A DNA stretch of 64,000 bases from Candidatus Micrarchaeaceae archaeon (GCA_027310825.1 DAIDAC010000005.1:1-64000); one strand, 5' to 3'; counted from the first letter of the stretch, positions 16,242 through 25,140 are shown. Program-made: numbers and translations. Notes: a model not told the origin generated them from the sequence alone.

Positions 16242-17747
16242 ATGAAAAGAAAGGACAGTGGAACTAGGCGACAATTGAAACTCACAGGCAGTGTAAAAGC
16301 GGCGACAAACGTGATTTTGTTCCTGCTTGCAGTTTTCGCCATATATGTAGCGCTAGTTTCGACTTACGTTGGGGTGCTGGTCCAATGGCTGCTTGCGCTT
16401 TCATCGCTTTTCTTCATAGGTACAATAATCGCAAAGGTAAATTCCCTGCAGACAGGTTTCGGAATGTATCTTCTTGGGACAAAGCACGGGCTTGCGTTCA
16501 TAGACAGAATTTCTAAAAGCGGAAAATGGTTCTGGCAGCACATGTCGATATGGGGACTTGTGCTAGGGCTTGGAATTTTCTCGTATCCTCTTTTGAAAGG
16601 AAGGATAAGCAAGTGGGATTACATTTTCGGGCTTGTTTCTCTGTTGGTTGTGCTGTTCTACATACTCCCTGCATTGGCAATATCGCTTCAGTTCATAAAC
16701 CTCCCACAGCTGCAGAACGCTGTCGCAAACAGGCCGGCTGCGTATTCACAGTCGATAACACAGAGCATTCTTCCATGGATATTCTACGGAGTCGCCGTAG
16801 CGACTGGGCTTGCAGGCTATGTTGTGACACTGCTTGTGTATAACGCAGGCGCTATAGTAATTGGAATAGCGCAGTTTGTTGTCAGCTCTGCTTCAGGATC
16901 TCCACAAACCAGCTCTCTTACAAATCAGCTGCCAGGAGCTGCGCCGATAATTCCAGGAATAGACATACCATTGTTTGCAGGGATAATATCTTTGGCGATT
17001 CTGCTCATCGTCCACGAAACTTCGCACGGAATACTTGCTAGGATTGAGAAGATCAAACTAAAGGGGCTTGGCCTTGTCGTCTTTGGAATTATACCTATGG
17101 GCGCCTACGTCGAGCCTGACGAGAAAGCTGTGATGAAGCTCGATCCGATAAAGCAAACCCGCATACTCGCAGCAGGGATTTCTTCGAACTTTGTGCTTAT
17201 GTTCCTGTTCTTCCTTCTGTTGTTTGGGACGTACCAATATCTGCTTCCTGGAATCTACGCAAATCAAGTGCTGATAAGCCAAGTCGGAGCAAACACGCCG
17301 GCATACGGTGTGCTGAAACCTGGAATGGAGATAATGTACTGGAATGGCTACAAGATCAACAATCTCAGCAGCTTTACTGTTGCGGCTGCGAATGATTTGC
17401 CAGGGCATATAGTAACGATAGCAACAAATACAGGGAACTATTCGCTTACGGCCAAGGCAATCGGCAACGCTACAAGAGGAATAATCGGCATAAACGTCTA
17501 TCAGCCGATGAAAACCGACATAATATCATCGTTGATTTACTTTCTCTTCACGTTGTTCTCGCTCTCGTTCTTGCTGAACTTCGCCGTCGCAGTTGGAAAC
17601 CTTCTGCCTGTGCCGGCCTTTGACGGCTGGAGGATATACAAGGCGAATGTGAAGAACGAGAAGATAATCAGATTATTTGCATACATAATAGTAGTTGCTC
17701 TCGTCATCAACATACTGCCGCTGCTGTTCTATGCAGCGTTGGGCTAA
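16242..17747 (+). CDS. Site-2 protease (M50) family membrane metalloprotease
   Basis: A 501-residue polytopic membrane protein with the zinc protease signature VHETSHGI (His258, Glu259, His262) in one helix, and the third ligand in PVPAFDGWR (Asp461) in a late helix. A PDZ-like segment lies between them (about 345-410), with ANTPAYGVLKPG resembling a PDZ substrate loop. Members cut substrates inside the membrane, often to release transcription factors. No substrate candidate is adjacent. The ATG at 16242 follows an AT-rich region with a TATA-like AAAATAAAT. Confidence 0.93.
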   Translation: MKRKDSGTRRQLKLTGSVKAATNVILFLLAVFAIYVALVSTYVGVLVQWLLALSSLFFIGTIIAKVNSLQTGFGMYLLGTKHGLAFIDRISKSGKWFWQHMSIWGLVLGLGIFSYPLLKGRISKWDYIFGLVSLLVVLFYILPALAISLQFINLPQLQNAVANRPAAYSQSITQSILPWIFYGVAVATGLAGYVVTLLVYNAGAIVIGIAQFVVSSASGSPQTSSLTNQLPGAAPIIPGIDIPLFAGIISLAILLIVHETSHGILARIEKIKLKGLGLVVFGIIPMGAYVEPDEKAVMKLDPIKQTRILAAGISSNFVLMFLFFLLLFGTYQYLLPGIYANQVLISQVGANTPAYGVLKPGMEIMYWNGYKINNLSSFTVAAANDLPGHIVTIATNTGNYSLTAKAIGNATRGIIGINVYQPMKTDIISSLIYFLFTLFSLSFLLNFAVAVGNLLPVPAFDGWRIYKANVKNEKIIRLFAYIIVVALVINILPLLFYAALG

Positions 17748-17789
17748 TGCTATCGGAAACAATAAATATCTCGCCGCTTAGACGAGATT

Positions 17790-18302
17790 ATGCAAAGTAT
17801 GTGTGTAGGCGTAATCGGCAGCAAGAGAATGCATGATGATCTGCATAAGTTGCTCACAGAACGTGTAGTAGTGACAACTAGAGATGGCGGAATGACAGGA
17901 AACATGGTGAAAGAATTAACGTGGATGGCGAGATTCAAGGAAATACGGACTATCTCATTTGCAATCTCAAAAAGGGGAGGAACATACTTTTTCCGAGACT
18001 GCTTTACTGGAATCGAATCTAACGAAAGAGTGTTCTTCTGGCAGTTTAATGATGATGTCGCAGCGTGGTTTGCAGAACGCCTAAAAGGTCCGTTCGGCTT
18101 TGGGCTGCTGCATGCACAATCATATTACCTGAAAGCATTCGGCTTTAGCGAACGTGAACGTAAAGCAATATTTGCAAAAAGATATCCAGAATACAGAGGC
18201 GGCAACGAAATCCTGAAACGGTTGAAGCGTTCTAGCGAAGAAGGACCTGTGCCGATTTTAGAGATTCCTAAGAGAACCGATTGGACCAAAGTCGATAGTT
18301 GA
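17790..18302 (+). CDS. Hypothetical protein
   Basis: Not recognised. 170 residues, soluble, rich in Phe, Arg and Lys. The start, CVGVIGSKRMHDDLHKLL then RVVVTTRDGGMTGNM, looks like a small alpha/beta fold with a Gly-rich turn. No membrane segments. A TATA-like AATAAATAT about 25 nt before the ATG suggests a leaderless transcript; a second in-frame ATG three codons later is also possible. Its 3' end overlaps the convergent phosphoesterase gene by 45 nt. Confidence 0.7.
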   Translation: MQSMCVGVIGSKRMHDDLHKLLTERVVVTTRDGGMTGNMVKELTWMARFKEIRTISFAISKRGGTYFFRDCFTGIESNERVFFWQFNDDVAAWFAERLKGPFGFGLLHAQSYYLKAFGFSERERKAIFAKRYPEYRGGNEILKRLKRSSEEGPVPILEIPKRTDWTKVDS

Positions 18303-18995
18303 TCCATAGCCAACGACTATCGCATGCATCTTGTCTACGTTTGTCTTCTTGAAAACCGGTGACAGAAGATCGTTTCTCGCGTGGAAGTTGATGTCTGTGC
18401 CTGCTGCATAGTAGTTCATAGCCGGAAGGACAAGTATTGGCGTGCGTCCATACTTGCCATGAAGGAAACATCCAAGTTTCTCCTTCGAGCCGGCGGCGTT
18501 GATAACGCCTATTGCAGGGTGCTCGTGGCCCATTATCATCATCGATACACCTTTTGTTTCGTGAGGAAGCTCTTCTCCGTGGAAGAACAGATAATCGCCG
18601 ATCTTTGTCTCTTGCCTGTGGACAACGAGCTTGAACGGTTCCTTATATCGTTCGACAAAGTTGTCGTGGTTCCCCTTTATCAGGACCAGCTGGACCTTTT
18701 TCTGCTTTGCGAAGTTTATGAAATCGAAAAGCTCATTGAACTCTGCTTCATCTACTGTGGAAAACTCGTTCTTGATGTCTCCATCGACTATTATCTGCTT
18801 GGCGTCGGTTTTGTCGAGAGCTTTGGTCAACATCTCGATTATCTTGTTGTAGTTGACCTTTGGAAGCGCTGAGCCCCTCTTCGCCATCACTCCTTCGTAG
18901 CCAAGATGCAGATCCGCGACAATCAGGGCGTTCAGGCTCTTTATGTAGGCTATTGGCAGACCGTCAAGAAGCTCTATGTCTTTTGTGAGGATCAT
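18258..18995 (-). CDS. Metallophosphoesterase, archaeal SbcD-related (ICC-like)
   Basis: A 245-residue calcineurin-like phosphoesterase of the archaeal SbcD-related/ICC group. Metal-binding blocks in order: VADLHLGYEG, VDGDIKNEF, IKGNHDNFV, LFFHGEE and MIMGHEHPA. Substrate unestablished; nucleic acids or cyclic nucleotides are possible. Its start overlaps the stop of the Lhr helicase (ATGA, 18992-18995). An Lhr-family helicase beside this kind of phosphoesterase recurs in archaea and bacteria, suggesting a helicase-nuclease partnership in repair. Confidence 0.92.
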   Translation of the reverse strand: MILTKDIELLDGLPIAYIKSLNALIVADLHLGYEGVMAKRGSALPKVNYNKIIEMLTKALDKTDAKQIIVDGDIKNEFSTVDEAEFNELFDFINFAKQKKVQLVLIKGNHDNFVERYKEPFKLVVHRQETKIGDYLFFHGEELPHETKGVSMMIMGHEHPAIGVINAAGSKEKLGCFLHGKYGRTPILVLPAMNYYAAGTDINFHARNDLLSPVFKKTNVDKMHAIVVGYGSTIDFGPIGSLRNL

Positions 18996-21670
18996 TTTCT
19001 CGCCGATATCTTCTTCATTACTCTCTTGTGCAGTTCTCGTAGATAATCTTGGCGGTCTTTCATCATTATTACGTCTGCGTGGCCGAATGTTATCAGGTTG
19101 TGGGCGAAAGGACTTGGAAAATGTGTCTCAATCATCTTGATTTTTATCTCGCCTTTCCTTATTTTCGAGAGAGTGATCTCTGCACGGGGCATATCCATGG
19201 TGTCGTTGAGTATTTCGCGGTAGGTTTCCTTGATGATTGGGAAATTCGGGTCGATTTCTTCTGCTGCCTTGAGAACAAGCTGTGAATTTATCTGCTGCTT
19301 GCTCACGCCAATCTTCCAGCCTTTGTAATTCCTAAGTATCATGAAGCTTCTTCCGGCAACGTGCCTGAACTTCCTTCTCATCAGCTCCGTATTTCTGATG
19401 TTTCTCTTGAGCATTGTGAATATCCCATCTTTTGCAAGTTCCAGCGCAATGTTGTTGATCATCTTCTCATTCAGAAGCCGTGGTCTGTCCTCGAACGAGA
19501 AAACGAATCCGTTGTCGCTGATGTTTACGCCGATATCTGTGCCGAGCTCTTCTGCAAGCTTTACTCCGAATGCTCTTGACAGTGCGTCGTTCACCCTGCG
19601 GCCTAGAAGAGAGTGGAATATCAGCACATATCGCTCTTCTGAAAGGTCTTTTGTCAGTTCGACCAGCATAAGTTCGCTTGATGGCACCTCTTTTGCATAG
19701 AGAAGCTGCTCGACGAAGTACGAATATATTGAATACTTTGAGTTGTTGTCTATCGGCAGTTTGTCGAGATAATCATTTATCGCCTTCGGTATCTTTGATT
19801 TGCTAGAGAACAGTTTGAGCTTCTTCTTTGCGATGTACTGTGAGACTAGTTTGGAAAACTCTAGTCTAAACTGGCCTATTTCGTTAGCCAACTCGTAACT
19901 GAGCGGCAATTGCTCAGAGAACCATGGAGGAATCGTAGGGGAAGTCGCCTGAGCAGGAGTCACGTACGCTTTCATCGCCTTTGAGTTCTCAAATCTATAC
20001 AATCTTCCTCCGAGCGTAAAGATGTCTCCAGGCTTCAGCTTCATCAGGAACTCTTCCTCTATGTTCCCGACCCACTTTTTCGTCCCCATGACCATTACAT
20101 TTACTGCAACTTCGTCAGGAATGGTGCCGAGATTGAGCATGTAGATTACTTTTATCATCTTTCCTCGTTTTCCGAATGTGTTTTGCGCTTCGTCGTACCA
20201 TATTTTGCCGTATACGCGCCTGCTTTCAAGGCCGACATAGTTCCCTGCGAGGTAATTTATCAGTGACATGAAGTCCTGTTTCGGAAGTTGGTGGTATGCA
20301 TAGACTTTCCTGACAAGATTGTATGCTTCGTCTATGTCCCACTTCTTTGATATCGACATTCCAACCATGTGTTGCGCAAGGACGTCGAGCGCGTTTTGTG
20401 GAACAGTGAAAGAGTCGAGGTGTTTCTTGAGTGCTGCATCAAGCATTATTGTGCATTCGACAAGATCGTCTCTGCTCAGAACAATTATTTCCCCTTTTGC
20501 TGTTGCCTTGAACGAGTGTCCTGCCCTTCCAATTCGTTGCACTGCCCTTGTTACGCTTTTCGGCGATCCAAGCTGCACAACGGTCTCGATAGAACCGATG
20601 TCTACTCCAAGTTCAAGGCTTGTAGACGATACTGCGCACTTGAGATTTCCTTTCTTGAGAAGGTCTTCCACTTCAAGTCGCGATTCTCTTGACAAAGAGC
20701 CGTGGTGAGCGGCGATGTCTTCGCCATATTTGAAGCGTCTCTTGAGGTTGAACACTACTCGCTCTGTTCCGCTCCTTGTGTTTGTGAAAATAAGCGTTGT
20801 TTTGCTCTTCTTGATTACCCTATCGAGTTCGGCGTAGGTTGCATCTTCGATTTTTCTCTGATCGGTATATATCATGTCCTTGACCGGGCTCTTGGCTATG
20901 ACGTCGAGTTTCTTGCTCCACGACCCATCGACTATCGTGCAGTCGTTAGGTTCGCTGCCGTTGTAGCCGACAAGGTGCTTCGCCGCCTCTTCGAGCGGGT
21001 AGAGCGTTGCCCCAAGCCCTATTCTTGAGAATGGGTCGTCTGTGAGATCCTGCAGTCGCTGGACTGAAAGCGCAAGGTGCACTCCGCGCTTGTTGTTTGC
21101 AAGCTCGTGCATCTCGTCTATGATTACAAACTGAACAGATTTGAGATTCTCTACAAACTTTGACGAGTTGATTAGTATTGCAAGGCTTTCCGGGGTTGTG
21201 ACAAGTATGTTCGGCGGGTGCTTCAGCATCTTCTGCCGTTCTTGCTGTGTTGTGTCTCCTGTTCGAACGCCGATTGTTACTGGCCTGATTCCTTCTTTGA
21301 TGACCTTTACCCCTTTTTCCTTCATTATCGCCGACAGAACTTCTTCTAGCGGCCTTTGAAGATTTCTGTGGATGTCATTGTTGAGCGCTCTGAGCGGTGA
21401 AATGTATATGCAATAGACCTTCTCTTCGAGTTTTCCTTGCATTGATAAGTCGAAAAGCCTGCTTATGATCGACAAAAAGCCCGACATTGTCTTTCCAGAT
21501 CCTGTCGGTGCAGTGATAAGAACGTTCTTGCTCTCGCTGATAAGCTTGAATGCATACTTTTGCGGTGGAGTCAGTTCGTCGAAGTTCTTCTCAAACCATT
21601 TTCTTACAAAGGGATTGAGGACTGCAAGGCTTTCTTCGTCGCTGAACGGCTCTTTTGCGTAATTTATCAT
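18992..21670 (-). CDS. lhr: Lhr-family superfamily 2 DNA helicase
   Basis: An 892-residue helicase of the Lhr-core type. RecA domain 1 has Walker A APTGSGKT (residues 54-61) and IIDEMHEL. Domain 2 has FTNTRSGTERV, AAHHGSLSRESR, AVSSTSLELGVDIG and QRIGRAGHS. The large C-terminal part corresponds to the winged-helix and Lhr-specific domains. Known archaeal Lhr translocates 3'-5' and unwinds forked or hybrid substrates; a repair role is inferred. It is cotranscribed with the overlapping metallophosphoesterase. A TATA-like element lies in the short upstream gap. Confidence 0.95.
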   Translation of the reverse strand: MINYAKEPFSDEESLAVLNPFVRKWFEKNFDELTPPQKYAFKLISESKNVLITAPTGSGKTMSGFLSIISRLFDLSMQGKLEEKVYCIYISPLRALNNDIHRNLQRPLEEVLSAIMKEKGVKVIKEGIRPVTIGVRTGDTTQQERQKMLKHPPNILVTTPESLAILINSSKFVENLKSVQFVIIDEMHELANNKRGVHLALSVQRLQDLTDDPFSRIGLGATLYPLEEAAKHLVGYNGSEPNDCTIVDGSWSKKLDVIAKSPVKDMIYTDQRKIEDATYAELDRVIKKSKTTLIFTNTRSGTERVVFNLKRRFKYGEDIAAHHGSLSRESRLEVEDLLKKGNLKCAVSSTSLELGVDIGSIETVVQLGSPKSVTRAVQRIGRAGHSFKATAKGEIIVLSRDDLVECTIMLDAALKKHLDSFTVPQNALDVLAQHMVGMSISKKWDIDEAYNLVRKVYAYHQLPKQDFMSLINYLAGNYVGLESRRVYGKIWYDEAQNTFGKRGKMIKVIYMLNLGTIPDEVAVNVMVMGTKKWVGNIEEEFLMKLKPGDIFTLGGRLYRFENSKAMKAYVTPAQATSPTIPPWFSEQLPLSYELANEIGQFRLEFSKLVSQYIAKKKLKLFSSKSKIPKAINDYLDKLPIDNNSKYSIYSYFVEQLLYAKEVPSSELMLVELTKDLSEERYVLIFHSLLGRRVNDALSRAFGVKLAEELGTDIGVNISDNGFVFSFEDRPRLLNEKMINNIALELAKDGIFTMLKRNIRNTELMRRKFRHVAGRSFMILRNYKGWKIGVSKQQINSQLVLKAAEEIDPNFPIIKETYREILNDTMDMPRAEITLSKIRKGEIKIKMIETHFPSPFAHNLITFGHADVIMMKDRQDYLRELHKRVMKKISARK

Positions 21671-21756
21671 GTTTGCAGATCCGGCAGCAGTTGTCGGGAT
21701 ATTAATCTGCCCTCAAAATATAAAATACCTCGTTTTTCCAATGATATACTATACTG

Positions 21757-22644
21757 TCAGGGTGCGGTGTAGCTGCTCGACCAAGAGCTATTGAATGATA
21801 TACTGTTAAGCTGGCCGTTGTTGTTATTGCCGGAGTAATCGTTGGCGTTGCCATTGAGCGGCCACCATGCAGTGATATTTTGGGGTCTTATCGGAGCGCC
21901 GCCTATGCCCTCGAGATACAATGAATTGACCTCATTTTGCGATAGTGACGTGTTGTAAACCTGAACATCGGCTATGTCACCAATAAAACAGCTGCCGCAT
22001 ATTCCATCACCACGCGTACCTATCCATGTTGGAAAGACTGCAATAGAGTTTGTAGTGTATGATGCGCTTACTGGATAGTTGTTGTTATCAGCATAAGCGG
22101 TTATTGTGCCTCCGTTAACAACGAACCCTACGAATTCCCACTGACCCAATGGGAAATTCAACACCGTAGAATAAGTGTTCCAAGCGAAGGATGCCCCATT
22201 ATAATAGAACGATGGAGATGCTCTTCCTGCTCCGTTGCCGTATGGTTCGACGAACCACGTGCATGCTCCGTTGCATTTTTGTGCTATCACGTCGCCGTGA
22301 GTATCGCCGCCGGGATTTGTGTTCGCATACACCCATGCAAAAACGCTAAATGCGTTGGTTATGCCATCTGGTGTGACAGAAGACGGCACCGATGCGTAGG
22401 AATTCCCATTAAACCTTGCTACGTATTCAGGAAGTTGCCCTTGGCATTCTCCTTCGAGTGACACTCCTGCAGAGGTCTTCTGCACCTGGCATGCTCCTGC
22501 CTGCGCCTTCGGAGTGAAATTTCCACCTGAAAAAACTCCGAGCTGGAACAAAATTGCAAGGACCACGGCAATGATTAATATAGCCCATCCGTAAGTCATC
22601 AGATACTCCATTGCAGACTGGGACTTTGGCGCTCTGCGCTCCAT
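21757..22644 (-). CDS. LamG-domain surface protein with class III (pilin-type) signal peptide
   Basis: A 295-residue exported protein. The N-terminus has a type IV pilin-like signal: a short basic head, then QSAMEYLMTYGWAILIIAVV and a hydrophobic helix, so processing by an archaeal prepilin peptidase and a membrane scaffold position are expected. After a Cys-containing linker comes a jellyroll of the LamG/concanavalin type (about 70-240): YVARFNGNSYASVPS, AFSVFAWVYAN, WEFVGFVVNGG, GDIADVQVYNTSLS and AWWPLNGNANDYSGN. Such domains bind sugars or other surface ligands. It probably decorates a pilus-like structure or the cell surface. Confidence 0.88.
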   Translation of the reverse strand: MERRAPKSQSAMEYLMTYGWAILIIAVVLAILFQLGVFSGGNFTPKAQAGACQVQKTSAGVSLEGECQGQLPEYVARFNGNSYASVPSSVTPDGITNAFSVFAWVYANTNPGGDTHGDVIAQKCNGACTWFVEPYGNGAGRASPSFYYNGASFAWNTYSTVLNFPLGQWEFVGFVVNGGTITAYADNNNYPVSASYTTNSIAVFPTWIGTRGDGICGSCFIGDIADVQVYNTSLSQNEVNSLYLEGIGGAPIRPQNITAWWPLNGNANDYSGNNNNGQLNSISFNSSWSSSYTAP

Positions 22645-22687
22645 GCATAGGGATAGACAGAATACGCTTTTATTCCTTGGCCTATCG

Positions 22688-23041
22688 TCACTTGTAAATA
22701 GACTTGTAGACTTGTCCCTGGTCGTCGGTTATGACTATGCATTCTCCTTCGCATTCGATCAGGCATGCTTGGCAGAGTATGCAAGCCGATCCGTTGACTG
22801 CTACTGACTTCTTCTTGTAGTGGTCGTGGCATTTCTGCACATCGTTGTTCCACTTTGCAAAATAAGTAGGGTTTTCCTGTCCTTTCCATTGGTCCTGTGG
22901 TGGTGCGGTGTCTGCGTTGATTACGCCCTTTGATCCGTCTGGGTCGTTTGCGATCTCACGCATCTCGAATACGGCTACTGGGCACACGTCAAAGCAGTGC
23001 GAGCACCCGGTGCAGTTCGGTTTTATTACATGGACATCCAT
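22688..23041 (-). CDS. Two-cluster ferredoxin
   Basis: A 117-residue ferredoxin with two [4Fe-4S] motifs of the CxxCxxCxxxCP type. The first is CTGCSHCFDVCPV near the N-terminus. The second is split from it by a ~50-residue insert and reads CILCQACLIECEG, where the usual Pro is replaced. An additional Cys and two His (KCHDHY) lie in the insert. The insert and cluster spacing resemble seven-iron/zinc-ferredoxin relatives. ATG 23041 has GTGGT just upstream; a TATA box (TTTTATAT, around 23070-23077) lies about 30 nt before it. Confidence 0.9.
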   Translation of the reverse strand: MDVHVIKPNCTGCSHCFDVCPVAVFEMREIANDPDGSKGVINADTAPPQDQWKGQENPTYFAKWNNDVQKCHDHYKKKSVAVNGSACILCQACLIECEGECIVITDDQGQVYKSIYK

Positions 23042-23118
23042 TGATACCACTCTTCATTTCATGCAAGTAGCATATAAAAGTGTTGCTGCCAACGGCTTTA
23101 CCGATTCAGTAAATATTG

Positions 23119-23180
23119 TCGAGCCTAGCGGCTGCTTTTTCAGCATAGGCGAAGTTGCAAGGCTCGATGCCGATGGCATT
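23119..23180 (-). other. Putative structured RNA after rpl12
   Basis: Read on the minus strand after the rpl12 stop, the sequence forms ATGCC-ATC-GGCAT (five-base arms), then an 8-base perfect stem TCGAGCCT/AGGCTCGA around a 33-nt loop holding a smaller GCTG/CAGC stem. It lies between the rpl12 stop and the ferredoxin promoter, so it would be the 3' region of the L1-L10-L12 mRNA. It may be a 3' stabilising or terminating structure, or a small RNA. Identity is unknown. Confidence 0.35.
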
Positions 23181-23193
23181 GCCACACCGGCGA

Positions 23194-23493
23194 TTAACCG
23201 AACAAACCGGCCAATCCTCCCGCTGCTTCGTCTTCGCTCTTCTTCTCTTCTTTTGGCGCTTCCTTCTTCGCTGCTGGTGCTGCTCCTGCTGCAGGTGCTG
23301 CTGCCGCGACTGGTGCACTTTGGGCGTTCTTTATGACCTCCTTTATGTTGACCTCTTTTAGAGATGCAACAGTGGCCTTTGCCATTGCTTCGTCTGGGCT
23401 CATACCCGCTGCCTTCACTACTTCCAAGAGACTCTTTTCTGTTATCTCCTTTCCTGCTGCGTCAAGCAACAGCGCCGCATATACGTATTCCAT
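23194..23493 (-). CDS. rpl12: Ribosomal protein L12 (P1 type)
   Basis: A 99-residue archaeal stalk protein. The N-terminal dimerisation domain ([19 protein letters not shown]...) is followed by an Ala/Pro hinge and a Lys/Glu-rich tail that ends GLAGLFG, the hydrophobic end that contacts translation GTPases. Several copies bind L10 (P0) to form the stalk. It is the last gene of L1-L10-L12, 15 nt after L10. Confidence 0.96.
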   Translation of the reverse strand: MEYVYAALLLDAAGKEITEKSLLEVVKAAGMSPDEAMAKATVASLKEVNIKEVIKNAQSAPVAAAAPAAGAAPAAKKEAPKEEKKSEDEAAGGLAGLFG

Positions 23494-23508
23494 AACTTCA
23501 CCTTAGTA

Positions 23509-24378
23509 TCATTGTGCTGGTGGCGCAGCCGCGGCTTCTGCCGGCGCTGGCTTCACCATGCTATTGAGCTGCGATGCACCCATCACAGCGTTTGTCATAA
23601 GCTTTTCGATAATGCCTGGCTCTGGAATGTGTCCTTCTACGCCAACTGCAATTGCTTCTCTGTAAGCCCTTTCTATGAATATCCTGATTGTGTATCTGCT
23701 GATTATGTTTGCCTTGAGCGATATCTGAAGCGCTGCGTTGAATCCTGTCGTCACTTGCTTTAGCACGACTGCAGAATCTATTCCGAGTATGTCGCGCGTG
23801 AACATGAGCTGTCCTTGCATTAGAACAGATGGAGTGATTGATGCCGTGAATGGCATTATGTCGAGAATCTTCAGCGCCTTTGAGACAGCAGGCGTGATCT
23901 TTGCGCCCTTCTTGACAAGAACCTTGTCCTTTGCGATTACCACTTTGCCTTTTTGAATCTGGACGTCGATGCCTGCCTGCTTCAGCTCTGTTACAGTCTG
24001 TCCCGGCTGCAGTGTTGTTTCCGCTGCCTGTATTTCTATGTCGTCAGGGCTTATCTGGTGCGGCTTAGCTGCAAGTTTTATCGAGTTGGACTTGAATTCC
24101 TTGTAAATCGCGAATGGGTCGTCGTTGCTGAGAAGTATTGCAGACGTTCCCTTGAGTTCTTTTGTAAGATGCTTTGTCTTTGCGTCGCTTTCGAGGATCT
24201 TTACCAGCAGAGTCCTTCTTCCGAGTATGAATCGGACCTTGCTCCTCATTGTGTTCCTCGACTTTTGAACAAGCCTGTCAGGTATGTTTGCGAGTGGAAG
24301 CACTCCTATTACTGAGTACTTCGAGAGCTCTTTCTTGCCCTCGTTTACAAACTTTACCTTTTGATCCTTGTTCAACAT
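23509..24378 (-). CDS. rpl10: Ribosomal protein L10 (P0)
   Basis: A 289-residue archaeal P0. The N-terminal rRNA-binding domain starts with a helix and KYSVIGVLPLANIPDRLVQ and contains SKVRFILGRRTLL. A middle insertion domain (about 105-190) is the archaeal/eukaryal type, and the C-terminal helices bind L12 dimers. The end is Ala/Pro-rich, AEAAAAPPAQ, and lacks the terminal charged GLFG sequence found in many archaeal P0 proteins, so stalk factor binding would rely on L12. Confidence 0.94.
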   Translation of the reverse strand: MLNKDQKVKFVNEGKKELSKYSVIGVLPLANIPDRLVQKSRNTMRSKVRFILGRRTLLVKILESDAKTKHLTKELKGTSAILLSNDDPFAIYKEFKSNSIKLAAKPHQISPDDIEIQAAETTLQPGQTVTELKQAGIDVQIQKGKVVIAKDKVLVKKGAKITPAVSKALKILDIMPFTASITPSVLMQGQLMFTRDILGIDSAVVLKQVTTGFNAALQISLKANIISRYTIRIFIERAYREAIAVGVEGHIPEPGIIEKLMTNAVMGASQLNSMVKPAPAEAAAAPPAQ

Positions 24379-24382
24379 GATA

Positions 24383-25012
24383 TCACAGCTTGAGCGGTGC
24401 GCTCATCGTCATTTTTACAAATACTGATCGGATATGCGCCTTTCCGAACTTCTTTGAAAGCGTTCCTACCACTTCGTCGATGTTTGCGGCGAGCTGATCG
24501 GTCGGCAGTTGCTCTGTGCCGACTACGCAGTGCACAGTCGGGAGGTACTTGCCCTTGCTTCTTATGTAAATAGATTTTGTAATGTTATTGATCATTGTTC
24601 CGACGTCTGACCCGATGACCGCCTTTGGCATCTTTCCTCTCGGACCAAGGAATTGACCGAGAGCCTTTGCAATCTGAGGCATGAGCGCAGCCTGCGCAAG
24701 CATTTCGTATTCGAGCAGCTCGTTCATGCGCACTTTGTCGTTGGAGATTGTGGGAAGCTCTGCGCTTGGGATTACCTTTGCGCCTGCAGCCTCTGCCTTC
24801 GCTGCTAGGTTCTTGTCGTCTCCGAAGAATATTACCTTGCTCTCTCGCCCCCTTCCGTGTGGAAGGCGCACTTCGAGGTTGAGCCTGTTGTCCTGCTTTG
24901 TGAAATCTATGCCGGTGAAGTTGACGGTAAGGTCGACGCTCTGCGTAAACTTGCGTTTGCCCTTGTTTTCGCTAATAAAAGCGTTTAGTTTGTCTTGCTG
25001 TTCCTTGTCCAT
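24383..25012 (-). CDS. rpl1: Ribosomal protein L1
   Basis: A 209-residue L1 of archaeal length. Family markers include FTQSVDLTVNFTGID, EVRLPHGRG, FLGPRGKMP and the C-terminal IRSVFVKMTMS. It binds 23S rRNA at the E-site stalk, and archaeal L1 proteins also repress their own mRNA. The start at ATG 25012 has a GGAGGG site; a frame extension to 25030 would place that site inside the gene. L11, often next to these genes, is not here. A small hairpin (25024-25036) abuts the Shine-Dalgarno sequence. Confidence 0.95.
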   Translation of the reverse strand: MDKEQQDKLNAFISENKGKRKFTQSVDLTVNFTGIDFTKQDNRLNLEVRLPHGRGRESKVIFFGDDKNLAAKAEAAGAKVIPSAELPTISNDKVRMNELLEYEMLAQAALMPQIAKALGQFLGPRGKMPKAVIGSDVGTMINNITKSIYIRSKGKYLPTVHCVVGTEQLPTDQLAANIDEVVGTLSKKFGKAHIRSVFVKMTMSAPLKL

Positions 25013-25023
25013 CTGTATCCCTC

Positions 25024-25036
25024 CTGTCAATGACAG
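25024..25036 (-). promoter_or_regulatory. Hairpin abutting the rpl1 ribosome binding site
   Basis: CTGTC-ATT-GACAG is a perfect 5-bp hairpin on the minus strand. Its 3' arm runs directly into the GGAGGG site of rpl1. It could modulate initiation, for example as part of L1 self-repression, but the known L1 target motif is not evident to me. Confidence 0.3.
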
Positions 25037-25100
25037 TACCTGCGGGAAAAGCAGTGAATTATATTAGATGAAATGGGTTTAAATATCTATGGCTTTGGGA

Positions 25101-25108
25101 TTTAAATA
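25101..25108 (+). promoter_or_regulatory. TATA box of the cytidine deaminase gene
   Basis: TTTAAATA lies about 36 nt before the ATG at 25141. A similar element for rpl1 (ATATTTAAA on the minus strand, about 25077-25086) lies beside it, so the two divergent promoters are back to back. Confidence 0.4.
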
Positions 25109-25140
25109 ACCGAAATGTTACAGTAGTTGTAGATGAGATT

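Noticed and set aside
22908-23336. A 142-codon plus-strand frame across the ferredoxin and L12 genes
   Set aside because: It runs antisense to two conserved genes and becomes a Leu/Arg/Ser low-complexity string opposite the Ala-rich L12 hinge.
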